Source: an uncultured Clostridia bacterium (GTDB lineage Bacteria > Bacillota > Clostridia > Christensenellales > Borkfalkiaceae). Taken from it: DNA of 64,000 nucleotides. Below, one piece after another: positions 24,398 through 33,049 of this stretch. Under the pieces are notes generated by a model. That model made no database searches. It was not told where the DNA came from and saw only the letters and a program-made list of their open reading frames with translations. The translations under genes were made by a program, and so were the position numbers. Positions within the stretch are counted from its first letter, which is position 1, and the number at the start of each line of letters is the position of its first letter. Location of the stretch: contig CANQWN010000009.1 in the NCBI GenBank assembly GCA_947627575.1, positions 1 to 64,000 of the forward strand. Reading direction: 5' to 3'.

Positions 24398-24543
24398 CCT
24401 CGCACAACGAAAAAAACAATAAGGTCCGTCTTTGACCTTGTAAAAGTGCGAGGCAGCTCGGCAACATATTTTGCCGAGTGAAAAGTAGGGCATACTTCTC
24501 ATCATACCGCCGCTAAACCGCGGCATGGGCATACTTCGCCCAT
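24398..24543 (-). ncRNA. Candidate structured RNA
   Basis: Read on the minus strand, four perfect hairpins follow each other: ATGGGC/GCCCAT (24525-24543), CTCGGCA/TGCCGAG (24457-24478), and AAGGTC/GACCTT (24421-24439) enclosed by CCTCGCAC/GTGCGAGG (24398-24405 with 24446-24453). A TATAAT-type -10 lies just upstream (about 24552-24557) and an AT-rich run just downstream. A 61-codon ORF overlaps it without a clear start signal. I do not recognise the class. Confidence 0.4.
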
Positions 24544-24700
24544 CTGTAACTTAATTATAACACGCTAATATGTAAATCAAACAATTCAGTCACGGAATTT
24601 TTTGTCGGCTTGTTTCTTCTTTTGCCGAAAAGAGATTATTAAATTAAAATTGCAAGTCATAAATGCCTTATCTTGTTTAATTTATGTAACGTCATATAAT

Positions 24701-24728
24701 TTGCTTTTTCGTCAAATTATGCTATAAT
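24701..24728 (+). promoter_or_regulatory. Promoter of the Thoeris operon
   Basis: TTGCTT (24701-24706), 16-bp spacer, TATAAT (24723-24728), then AGGAGG at 24738-24743 and ATG at 24749. The leader is very short. Confidence 0.7.
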
Positions 24729-24748
24729 AATCTTATTAGGAGGTTATT

Positions 24749-25354
24749 ATGGCGCATAAGACATTCATTTCATACAAATATAGCGAATCTCTAAGTTTAC
24801 GCGATAAAATAATAAAAAAACTTGGAGAAGATGCTACATATTACAAGGGTGAAACCAGTGATTCCCCTGATTTAACAGATTACACTACGGATACTATTCG
24901 CAAAAATCTCGCGGATATGATTTATGATACAACAGTTATGATTGTGATCGTTTCCCCTAATATGAGACAGAGCAAATGGATGGAATGGGAAATTAAATAT
25001 GCACTTCGCGAACAAACTCGCAATAGCAGAACTTCACATGCCGATGGAGTTATATGCGTTGTGAAAAAGAATGAGTTTTATGAAAAACAGGGACTTGATC
25101 CTTATTCTTGGGCGAAATTATATGGGTATAACTGGGATACTTCCAAATTATTTAATATCCTTAGTAGTAACAGAAACAATAAAAAATCTTGGTTGCACAG
25201 TGATTTAACAGATAGGACGGCATATGACAAATTATCTATACATTATGTAGATATAGTGACAGAAGATGAATTTTTAAAAAATCCAAATAAATATATAGAC
25301 GATGCATTTAACAAGAGCCAAAACCTCGGATCATATACTTTGGCAAAACAATGA
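24749..25354 (+). CDS. thsB: ThsB-like TIR-domain protein 1 (Thoeris)
   Basis: 201 residues. KTFISYKYSE opens the TIR/MTH538-like (flavodoxin-like) fold, MIVIVSPNM is a central strand, and WMEWEIKYAL (77-86) carries the putative catalytic Glu81. ThsB proteins sense phage and make an ADP-ribose-derived signal from NAD that activates ThsA. It is first in the operon behind a strong promoter and ribosome-binding site, 8 bases before a second TIR gene that differs clearly in sequence. Confidence 0.85.
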   Translation: MAHKTFISYKYSESLSLRDKIIKKLGEDATYYKGETSDSPDLTDYTTDTIRKNLADMIYDTTVMIVIVSPNMRQSKWMEWEIKYALREQTRNSRTSHADGVICVVKKNEFYEKQGLDPYSWAKLYGYNWDTSKLFNILSSNRNNKKSWLHSDLTDRTAYDKLSIHYVDIVTEDEFLKNPNKYIDDAFNKSQNLGSYTLAKQ

Positions 25355-25362
25355 GGTGAAAA

Positions 25363-25989
25363 ATGAGTATTCCCAAACACAAAGTTTTTATCAGTTATTA
25401 TCACGCTGACGATCAAGATTACAAGAACGCTCTCTTAAAGGCTAATGAGTGGTATGATTTATTTGACGATTATTCCGTACACGAAAATGAAGTAGATGAT
25501 ACAGGTTTAACGGATGAACAGGTCAGAAGAATAATTCGTGATGACTATATTCAAGATGCGACTGTTTTAGTTTTATTGTGCGGACAAAATACAAAACGGC
25601 GTAAATATATTGACTGGGAAATTCATGCCGCTATGTATGATAGTGATGTCAACCCGAAAATGGGCATTTTGGTAATCAATCTGCCAAGCATCTCAGGCAA
25701 TCAAGGTATGATTGCATGCGGAAACGATGAAGAACAAGTTATGGGAGATAGCTACACAATTTGGACACCCATTCAAAAGGATATTACTTACATAGAAAAT
25801 TGCTATCCATATCTCCCCCATAGGTTGGTAACAAATGTCGCCCGTACAAATGTCAGCATATCGATTGTCAACTGGACTGTTATAGAAAGTAATTTTGAAA
25901 AATTAAAATACTTAATCAATAAAGCGTTCAATAGGCGCAAAACAAATGAATATGATCATTCTGAACCTTTGAGGAGAAAAAATAGCTAA
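25363..25989 (+). CDS. thsB: ThsB-like TIR-domain protein 2 (Thoeris)
   Basis: 208 residues. KVFISYYHADD opens the TIR-like fold, TVLVLLCGQNTKRRKYIDWE includes Glu86 as putative catalytic residue. Length and WE motif match ThsB, but the surrounding sequence is diverged from protein 1, so the two may recognise different phage cues and feed one ThsA. GAGGTG precedes the ATG; the stop is directly followed by thsA. Confidence 0.83.
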   Translation: MSIPKHKVFISYYHADDQDYKNALLKANEWYDLFDDYSVHENEVDDTGLTDEQVRRIIRDDYIQDATVLVLLCGQNTKRRKYIDWEIHAAMYDSDVNPKMGILVINLPSISGNQGMIACGNDEEQVMGDSYTIWTPIQKDITYIENCYPYLPHRLVTNVARTNVSISIVNWTVIESNFEKLKYLINKAFNRRKTNEYDHSEPLRRKNS

Positions 25990-27417
25990 ATGATTGAAAA
26001 AGCCGATTTGGTTACTCAAATAACAAATTGTTTGGAAGATAAAAGCCTTTCTGTTTTCCTCGGTGCGGGTATGTCATATTCCGCATCGGGCTTAGATTGG
26101 AATGCGTTAGTAGCTCCATATATATCTCAATTGAAAGGAAATGATAGCAATCCAATTAAAGGATTACAATATTATGTGACACAAAAAAAGGTAGATGTAA
26201 TAAGTTTTAAACGCGAGATCGCGCAAAAATTTGTAAACATAAAATATGACAAAAACCACATGGTTTTAGCCAAGCTCCCGATAAGAAATTATTGGACTAC
26301 TAATTTTGACACATTGATCGAAGACGCGCTTAAAGAGGTTCGTGAGCAACGAGATGTAATGAAGACGAACGATTCTTTTATAACAGCGGAAGAACGCAGA
26401 GATAATGTTGTCTACAAATTACATGGAGATATTAATGAGCCTAATGCAATTGTAATTTTACAAGATGATTATAATAATTATCCTAAAACACATTGTAATT
26501 TTATAACAGCATTAGAAAATGAACTCGCTACAAATACAATGTTATTTTTGGGATACAGCTTTAACGATCCTGACATAAATAATATTCGTCAAATCGTAAA
26601 GTTAAAAACCTCATCATCTCAAACGCACTTTTTTATTCTTAAAAAAGAAACAAAAGAAAATGAACTTTCTCAAAAATATTGGATTGATGAATTGGAAAAA
26701 AGTGGTATAACAACTTGCTTAATTGACCAATATACTGAAATAGAAGAAATACTTAAAATGGTATATAAAAAGTATATGGCGAGAAAAGTTTTTATATCGG
26801 GCAGCAGTTGCGGGGATTATGGTAAATTTAATGAAACTGAGGCACAGACATTATTATATGAGTTAGGATATACACTAATTGACGATTTTAAAGAGCAAGA
26901 TGTTAATATCATATCAGGCTATGGTTTAGGTGTAGGTCCAAATTTGATTGAAGGAGCAGCCGAAGCCGTTGCAAATAATGATTTAGATTTCGGTAAAAAA
27001 ATATTAATCTATCCTTTTCCTAAAAAATACTACGGCATTAATTCAGAAGATCGATCTCCCGAATTAGAAGATCATTTTTTGCACTATCGTGAAAAGATGA
27101 TTGACAAATGCGGTATAGCATTCTTCTTATTTGGAAACAAAAAAGATAAAAATGGTAATATTATAAATGCTGACGGAGTAATAAAGGAATTTGAAATAGC
27201 CCATAAAAATGGTAAATATGTTTTCCCGATAGGTCCTACGGGAGGAGCATCTAAGATTTTAGCAGATAAAGTGCTATCTAATTATTCAAAATACAACAAA
27301 ACATCTCTTGAAGTTGAAAAACTGTATTTTGAACTGAATTTACCGGATATTACAGGCGATATGATTATTGAAAAAATTTGCAGTATCGTTGAATGGATTG
27401 CATATGGAAACAACTAA
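25990..27417 (+). CDS. thsA: ThsA: SIR2 NADase with SLOG sensor (Thoeris effector)
   Basis: 475 residues. The SIR2 domain has GAGMS (25-29), TTNFD (103-107, N105) and KLHGD (143-147, H145), the residues needed for NAD hydrolysis. A SLOG domain begins near 262 (ARKVFISGSS) with ISGYGLGVGPNLIEGA, which in ThsA binds the cyclic ADP-ribose-type signal. On activation ThsA drains NAD and stops infection. It starts at the base after the thsB2 stop and ends at a strong terminator, so the three genes form a closed Thoeris unit. Confidence 0.9.
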   Translation: MIEKADLVTQITNCLEDKSLSVFLGAGMSYSASGLDWNALVAPYISQLKGNDSNPIKGLQYYVTQKKVDVISFKREIAQKFVNIKYDKNHMVLAKLPIRNYWTTNFDTLIEDALKEVREQRDVMKTNDSFITAEERRDNVVYKLHGDINEPNAIVILQDDYNNYPKTHCNFITALENELATNTMLFLGYSFNDPDINNIRQIVKLKTSSSQTHFFILKKETKENELSQKYWIDELEKSGITTCLIDQYTEIEEILKMVYKKYMARKVFISGSSCGDYGKFNETEAQTLLYELGYTLIDDFKEQDVNIISGYGLGVGPNLIEGAAEAVANNDLDFGKKILIYPFPKKYYGINSEDRSPELEDHFLHYREKMIDKCGIAFFLFGNKKDKNGNIINADGVIKEFEIAHKNGKYVFPIGPTGGASKILADKVLSNYSKYNKTSLEVEKLYFELNLPDITGDMIIEKICSIVEWIAYGNN

Positions 27418-27430
27418 TGGATTTAAATTT

Positions 27431-27467
27431 TTCGAGCAGGAAGTTAATTAAAAGCTTCCTGCTCGAA
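27431..27467. terminator. Terminator between the Thoeris operon and the DUF2971 gene
   Basis: 13-bp perfect stem TTCGAGCAGGAAG (27431-27443) with CTTCCTGCTCGAA (27455-27467), AT-rich flanks on both sides. It can serve both convergent units. Confidence 0.75.
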
Positions 27468-27527
27468 TTATATGTCGATAAATTATCATCAATTCAATAA
27501 AGGAAGAAATCCTTTTTTTGGTCAATT

Positions 27528-28340
27528 TTAACGTAAACTACAATCTGAATGAATGATGTTTTCGGCTACCCCAATATGGTTGTGCGACCTTAGATAATAT
27601 GCAAGAATATCTTTGTTCTGCTGTGTGCGAGGTCCGAGGATTACCTCTGAAAATAAATCGTCAACATTGATTTTTAATTTATCAACACACTTTACTACAC
27701 CATTGATTTCTTGAAAATGTTCAGGTTTTTTATCTATGATATTGAGTTTTGTATGTAATCGCACTTCGCGTTCGCTTTCAAAACCCTTATTTTTATATAA
27801 TACCGCGTAACGTTGAATATATAAAGGCAAGGTACTTCTAATAGCCGATTCCCATTGCGATTCAGTTAGCTTGTCTATTTCTTTTTTGATATCATCTAAA
27901 ATCCAATTATAGCGTTCATTTTCCGAATAGCTAATGACCTTAAGCTCATATTTTTTATTAAATTCTTCTCTTTGTATCCATTTATAAAGTTTTTCGGCAT
28001 CAACTTGGATACACACGCCGTGCGCATTATCCGCATACCTTTCCCACATAGCAGCATCATCTCTAAGTGTAGTAAAACAGGTAGCGAGGTGCACTATGTA
28101 TGGATAATCTTCTTCGCTGTGAGATATTAGTGCTCGGGTCCTTTTCTCATCGGCATCTGATTTGAGAAGGTCTTCCTCCAACCTGTTTACCATTTCGAGC
28201 ATTTCAGTTTTATCATTCATCATTGTAATATTTGTAAGCAATAGTGTTTGACTTCTCAAAATACTAAAAAACGCCTTATTGCTTGTATAATGATAAATAT
28301 ATTTTGGTAAATTCATATCTTTCTCCATAGGTTTTATCAT
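27528..28340 (-). CDS. DUF2971-family protein
   Basis: 270 residues. YIYHYTSNKAFFSILRSQTL (14-33), then TMMNDKTEM and AAMWERYADNAHGVCIQVD are the recurring blocks of DUF2971. The family is frequent in defence islands but its biochemical role is not known to me. It lies convergent to thsA and 71 bases downstream of the type III restriction gene on the same strand, so it may be the last gene of the R-M operon or a separate defence gene. Confidence 0.7.
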   Translation of the reverse strand: MIKPMEKDMNLPKYIYHYTSNKAFFSILRSQTLLLTNITMMNDKTEMLEMVNRLEEDLLKSDADEKRTRALISHSEEDYPYIVHLATCFTTLRDDAAMWERYADNAHGVCIQVDAEKLYKWIQREEFNKKYELKVISYSENERYNWILDDIKKEIDKLTESQWESAIRSTLPLYIQRYAVLYKNKGFESEREVRLHTKLNIIDKKPEHFQEINGVVKCVDKLKINVDDLFSEVILGPRTQQNKDILAYYLRSHNHIGVAENIIHSDCSLR

Positions 28341-28411
28341 ATATTCGATGAAAAAATTTCATCGAGGGTTAAGCCATACTTTTTGTAAAGTTGGGCGTTG
28401 TTTGCGTATTA

Positions 28412-30628
28412 TCAAAACACTTCTTCTATCGGTTGCCAATGGTCGTCTGCCATATCTATTGCGAAAACCGTATTGTTAATATACAGTCGGTTATCTTTAT
28501 CACGGACAAATCCCCAATGCAGCCCTTTCTCATGCGCATAGTGTTTGAAAGCATTGAATTTGTTTTCAATCTGAATATCAATATTTTTGTCTTTGCCCTT
28601 ACTTTCGCCGCCTTTGGTTTCAATTACCCAAACCGTTCCGTCTTTCATTTTTACGATATAGTCCGCATAAAACAACCTTTGCTTTTCAACGCTTTGCCAA
28701 TAAACTATAGAAAAATACTGCTTCCCCGAATCTCCGTTTTTATAAACCCAATCAATATCGTCCCGTTTTTCGCAATATTCCTCAAATAATATTTCACTTG
28801 TACTGTGTACTACGCTTGTCGCAAAACCGGAGGTATAACCCTCATATGCATTTTTAACATATTTTCTTTCGTTTTTAACATTAGGATCATATTTATATAA
28901 GTCTTGTTCGGGAATTTTAAATGTTGAAGTGCGTGGCTTATATTTATATGATAACTGCTCGACCATTGCTCCCGTAACATCGTTTAAATCGTTTTTAATT
29001 ATTTGCTCATTATTAACAATAAAAGCAAGATACTCTTTTGTGCCTAATGCTACAAGTTTATGCATCGATAACACATGTTCCCTGAATAACCGTTCCAAAA
29101 TAACTTGCAAGCTATCCCGTTGCATTAAAATCACCTTTGAGATATTTTCAAGACTATGCAGTAGATAAATTCTGTGATTTCGCTTATCAACATCTTGATA
29201 TGCCGTTTTCGTTTGCTTGCTGTTAATCAATGAATTCGTAAGCACATACACGCCATCAACAATTTTATTAATGATTTTATCTGCAAATTCATAGCCACCA
29301 AGCTCGTGTAATAATTTTTTATTTTGTTCTTTATCTTTTCCTAAATGATATTTATTGTTATAATAATCATAGATTTTTTGCAAAATATCGCGGTCCCCTA
29401 AACCACCGTATTGCTGATTCTCAATTTGTTTCTCCATTATAAAGGCTTTACATTTATCTTTTAAAAACAGCCTGATTGGAACATAAGCACGATCTTCCTC
29501 TTGAAATAAGCCAGCTTTAAATTGCTCATCCAGTGTATAAACATAGCAGAAATCAAGCAGATCATCCTCATAATGTTTTGCTTCCGGCATCCTGCGTATT
29601 CGTCCAATTGTTTGAATTTGAAAGCTCTCGCTCATCCCCTCGCGAAGCTTTACAAGAATTTTTGCGCGTGGGCAATCCCAGCCCGTACTTATAGCCTGTT
29701 TCATTAAGAGAAATACGGGGATTCCGTCGTTCTTGGTCAGATTTTCGGGCAAGTCGCGCTTGTCCTCGCTCATCCATTTAGACACCATGCCGTTGTTGTA
29801 TGTATAACCCATGGATTCCAATTTCTTCTCCACTGCGGCAATCGTTTCGGGCTGTCCGCTCGGGAATTGAATAAGGACAAGAGGGCGAATAACTTTGTCT
29901 TCTACTACTTCCTTATATCTTTCGGCGATTTCTTTGCGCTTTTTATCTGCAAGTTCCAAAAGGCAATCATAATCAGCGGTAATTTTCATTCCATCAGCCA
30001 CATCTTCATTCACATATATCGCCTTTGTGATTAATCCTTCATTAATAACATCTTCTTCGTTGATTTCAAAATATTCAAAGCGACTATTTTTATTTGCCGT
30101 TGCGCTAACTCGAATGATATGTATAGGTGAAAACGCGTTAATTATAGTATTTGCCTTTGCCGTGTTGTTACTATGCTCTTCATCAATAATAACAATAAAT
30201 GAAATTCCGTTTCTGTGGGCTTCGGCAATTCTCTCAAATAAATTTTTCTTTTCGTGATCACTAATTGCCCTATTCCCTTTTTTCGTAACCAATTCCCAAT
30301 TTATAAATGTAGTACTTTCTGCAAGAAACCCATTCAATAAAGACTCGGAAAGCTTTTGCGTCTTTCGTTGCGCTCCGTTTGTATCCATTTTCTCTTGGCT
30401 TTGTTCCTCTAAATTACCATTGCCGGGACAAAGCCAAATAAATGCTGTCTTATTATTTAACCGCAGATACTCGTCAATAAAGTCTATTAGTATTAACGTC
30501 TTCCCCGAACCTGTCGGCGATTTCATGACAATTGTTTGCTTGGTTTGAGTATTCATTGTCATTTGAAGTAATTTAAAAGATGCATCTTGCTGGAACGGGA
30601 AAAGCCCGTTAGGTAAATTGATAATCAT
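28412..30628 (-). CDS. res: Type III restriction enzyme, Res subunit
   Basis: 738 residues. SF2 helicase: Walker A SPTGSGKT (37-44), motif II IIDEEH (about 144-149), and QTIGRIRRMPEAKHY motif VI. A C-terminal nuclease of PD-(D/E)xK type reads YADYIVKMKDGTVWVIETKG (about 652-671). With Mod it would translocate or slide on DNA and cut near pairs of unmethylated sites. It overlaps mod by ATGA. It is somewhat shorter than typical Res (about 900 or more). Confidence 0.85.
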   Translation of the reverse strand: MIINLPNGLFPFQQDASFKLLQMTMNTQTKQTIVMKSPTGSGKTLILIDFIDEYLRLNNKTAFIWLCPGNGNLEEQSQEKMDTNGAQRKTQKLSESLLNGFLAESTTFINWELVTKKGNRAISDHEKKNLFERIAEAHRNGISFIVIIDEEHSNNTAKANTIINAFSPIHIIRVSATANKNSRFEYFEINEEDVINEGLITKAIYVNEDVADGMKITADYDCLLELADKKRKEIAERYKEVVEDKVIRPLVLIQFPSGQPETIAAVEKKLESMGYTYNNGMVSKWMSEDKRDLPENLTKNDGIPVFLLMKQAISTGWDCPRAKILVKLREGMSESFQIQTIGRIRRMPEAKHYEDDLLDFCYVYTLDEQFKAGLFQEEDRAYVPIRLFLKDKCKAFIMEKQIENQQYGGLGDRDILQKIYDYYNNKYHLGKDKEQNKKLLHELGGYEFADKIINKIVDGVYVLTNSLINSKQTKTAYQDVDKRNHRIYLLHSLENISKVILMQRDSLQVILERLFREHVLSMHKLVALGTKEYLAFIVNNEQIIKNDLNDVTGAMVEQLSYKYKPRTSTFKIPEQDLYKYDPNVKNERKYVKNAYEGYTSGFATSVVHSTSEILFEEYCEKRDDIDWVYKNGDSGKQYFSIVYWQSVEKQRLFYADYIVKMKDGTVWVIETKGGESKGKDKNIDIQIENKFNAFKHYAHEKGLHWGFVRDKDNRLYINNTVFAIDMADDHWQPIEEVF

Positions 30629-32259
30629 AAATGTGCTTCCTCTCTTAATTCAAATAGAAAATAATTATCGGGGATAATATGAATTTTCACATTACTTAGT
30701 TTTTCTCTTTGTTCAGTAGTGAGTAAAACATTTTTAGCAATATATAATGCTTTAATTGCTTTAAGTTTTTCAGAATTTTGGAAAAGACAATCGGCCTCGT
30801 TATCACTCATAATCATTCGGTATCCGCTACCGTCGATTTTAACGCCATGCTCAAGCTGTATCATTTCTGCAATATGTTCTAATAATGCATCAGATAAAAA
30901 CTCTTCGTCTCGCGAAACAAAATCGGTACGGTAGTATTTGAGATTGGCGGAAAGCCCATCTGAATATTTACTTCCGTCTGCCCGCGTACCTGTAATTACT
31001 GTTTTAACACGGGGATAAGTTACCTTGTCGCAGATATCGCTTTCGTTATTTGTGCAAAGAATAACGCGCCGCGAGCCGCCATCCTCTTTATTGAGGTCAA
31101 GAACTGCTTGCGCCGTTGTTCCCGAACCGGCAAAAAAGTCTAAAACAATGCTGTTTGACGGGAAATGTGAAAGTAAAGACCTGATCAAGGCGACAGGTTT
31201 TACCGTATCGAATCCAACCGCCCGGTTGAGTATATCGTTTAATTCATTTTTGCCTTCCTGCGCCGTTCCGACTTTTTCTGATTCCAAATGCGACCAAAAG
31301 GGACTGAATGTGCGCTTTTCATTTTCGTCCTCGGGATAAACAGCTTTTTTTACTATCCCATCTACTATTTCAAGCCTGCCTTGTCGCTCTAATTCGCGCG
31401 CTGTTTCCAAGCCGATTTGCCATCTCTTCCCATTGCGTGGCAATTGTCCCAAAATCGTAAACTTCATAGAATCGCGGTTGTATGTCCCCGCATCGCTTTT
31501 TTCTATAATCTCAAAGCGACAGGCGCCCAAACGCCCGACATGCGGATATTTTTTGGCGTTTTTAACTTCTTCCAACAAAAAATCATTTTTTTCTGCTTTG
31601 TTTTTTGCATAGCAGTAGATTGATTCGACTTTCTTCTGAATGGAGAACTTTGCCCGTCCCGCATTGGTAGGTTGAGTAGTAGATTCCCACGTCAGTTGTG
31701 CAAGAAAATTATCCTCGCCGAAAACGGAATCGCAAAGCATTTTAAGCGGAGCGCCCTCATAATCATTGATTGAAATAAAAATAACACCAGTTTTACTTAA
31801 AAGACGTTGTGCAATACTAAGTCTTTTATCCATAAAAGATAGCCATTTACTATGTTTAAAACTATCTTCATCTCCCACTATGCAATCGTCGTAAATAAAA
31901 CTTTTGCCTGTATTGTAGGGCGGATCAATATAGATGACATCGATTTTGCCCTTGTGAGTCTTCTCCAAAAGGTAGAGGCTGTGTAGGTTGTCGCCCTCCA
32001 AAAGAAAATTATAACCCTCGTCGGGCGCAGCAGTAATTTCCCGTTCTTTTACTTCAGTAAAAACGGGAATATTTGTCCTCATCTGAACGTCAACGTTTTC
32101 CTCGTGTTCTTCCCAAACAAGACCGTACTTCTTTGACACAAGCTCGTTTTCGATTTCCCCAAGTGCGATTAACATTTCGTCGTCGTTCTTGTGTTCTTCC
32201 TTGATCTTATTTAAAAATTCAAGCATTCTTTGCCGCTTCTTCTGTGATAAATTAGGCAT
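30625..32259 (-). CDS. mod: Type III DNA adenine methyltransferase, Mod subunit
   Basis: 544 residues. Motif IV DPPY (112-115) comes before motif I DFFAGSGTT (about 372-380), the beta-class order found in type III Mod proteins. The region between (about 150-360) should hold target recognition. It would methylate N6 of adenine in an asymmetric site. It overlaps the 157-residue gene by 8 bases and res by 4, so the three are translated together. Confidence 0.87.
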   Translation of the reverse strand: MPNLSQKKRQRMLEFLNKIKEEHKNDDEMLIALGEIENELVSKKYGLVWEEHEENVDVQMRTNIPVFTEVKEREITAAPDEGYNFLLEGDNLHSLYLLEKTHKGKIDVIYIDPPYNTGKSFIYDDCIVGDEDSFKHSKWLSFMDKRLSIAQRLLSKTGVIFISINDYEGAPLKMLCDSVFGEDNFLAQLTWESTTQPTNAGRAKFSIQKKVESIYCYAKNKAEKNDFLLEEVKNAKKYPHVGRLGACRFEIIEKSDAGTYNRDSMKFTILGQLPRNGKRWQIGLETARELERQGRLEIVDGIVKKAVYPEDENEKRTFSPFWSHLESEKVGTAQEGKNELNDILNRAVGFDTVKPVALIRSLLSHFPSNSIVLDFFAGSGTTAQAVLDLNKEDGGSRRVILCTNNESDICDKVTYPRVKTVITGTRADGSKYSDGLSANLKYYRTDFVSRDEEFLSDALLEHIAEMIQLEHGVKIDGSGYRMIMSDNEADCLFQNSEKLKAIKALYIAKNVLLTTEQREKLSNVKIHIIPDNYFLFELREEAHL

Positions 32260-32725
32260 GATTTCCTCCCAAGTGTGATTTCAAATGCTTGATAAAATCA
32301 TCATCGAAACCCTTACCCTTTAATGCGTTCATATATGTATTAAAGAAGGTTTCTTTTACTTTGCCAGCCAAAACGTAATGCAGACAAACATATCCAATGA
32401 CAATGTGCAGTTGCCGTGCAATTTCTTCGCACGTTACATGTTTATAGAATTCCGCATCCACGGAATAAACGTAATAGCCCAAAACGGGGGATAGACCGTT
32501 TATGAATGATTTGTATTTTGCATAAAACTTTTGCAAAACGTCCCACATCCGCTTTTTGTCGGTTAAGTGTGCGGCGTCTCTTGCCTTTTTAATCTTTTCC
32601 AATGTTATTGGCAATGAACGCATCTTCTCGACTGTTTCTATCGCCGCTTCAACTGCGTCTAACAGACGTTCATCACATTGCCCTTTTTGCCATTGATAAT
32701 TAAATTCTTCCATAACATGCCCCAA
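32252..32725 (-). CDS. Unknown helical protein in the type III R-M operon
   Basis: 157 residues, predicted all-helical, with no signal peptide or membrane span. Blocks such as LPITLEKIKKARDAAHLTDK and YYVYSVDAEFYKHVTCEEIA suggest no family I can name. It overlaps mod by 8 bases, which points to a function tied to the methyltransferase, for example control of Res activity or complex assembly. Its start could be ATG at 32725 or the next Met four codons on. Confidence 0.6.
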   Translation of the reverse strand: MGHVMEEFNYQWQKGQCDERLLDAVEAAIETVEKMRSLPITLEKIKKARDAAHLTDKKRMWDVLQKFYAKYKSFINGLSPVLGYYVYSVDAEFYKHVTCEEIARQLHIVIGYVCLHYVLAGKVKETFFNTYMNALKGKGFDDDFIKHLKSHLGGNHA

Positions 32726-32767
32726 ACTTTTTCATTTATATAAAAAATGTTGCTTTTTATAATTCTT

Positions 32768-32863
32768 TTACTCGTCTTCCTCGTCCATGTCCATAAGTAT
32801 CATATCTTCAAGTTGACTTTCTTCGGAATCGTCTGTGCCGAAAATCCAATCGAAAATGCCCAT
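32768..32863 (-). CDS. 31-residue acidic peptide heading the R-M operon
   Basis: ATG at 32863 follows GGGAGG by six bases. MGIFDWIFGTDDSEESQLED continues to an end rich in Asp, Glu and Met. 12 of 31 residues are acidic; the first eight are hydrophobic. It lies 42 bases upstream of the 157-residue gene on the same transcript. Strong ribosome-binding site and coding look support translation. A DNA-mimic or regulatory role would suit the charge but is a guess. Confidence 0.5.
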   Translation of the reverse strand: MGIFDWIFGTDDSEESQLEDMILMDMDEEDE

Positions 32864-32949
32864 TTTAGCCTCCCGCAAACATTATACAATACTAAATATG
32901 ACAATAAACAGCATAATTAAAAAATTTTTTCAAAAAATCTCCTTTATAT

Positions 32950-32978
32950 AGAATAACATTTTTCAGCGCTAAAATCAA
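32950..32978 (-). promoter_or_regulatory. Promoter of the type III R-M operon
   Basis: On the minus strand TTGATT (32978-32973), 17-bp spacer, TATTCT (32955-32950), about 90 bases before the 31-codon ORF. Confidence 0.55.
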
Positions 32979-33049
32979 TAAAGAATTTGGCAACCAACGG
33001 AAACTTTATTCTTCCTCGTAAGTTCTACCTTATAATATCAGCCTTGTCT

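Noticed and set aside
24347-24532. A 61-codon ORF on the minus strand over the hairpin cluster.
   Set aside because: No ribosome-binding site, odd Cys/Phe-rich composition, and the bases are better explained by paired stems.
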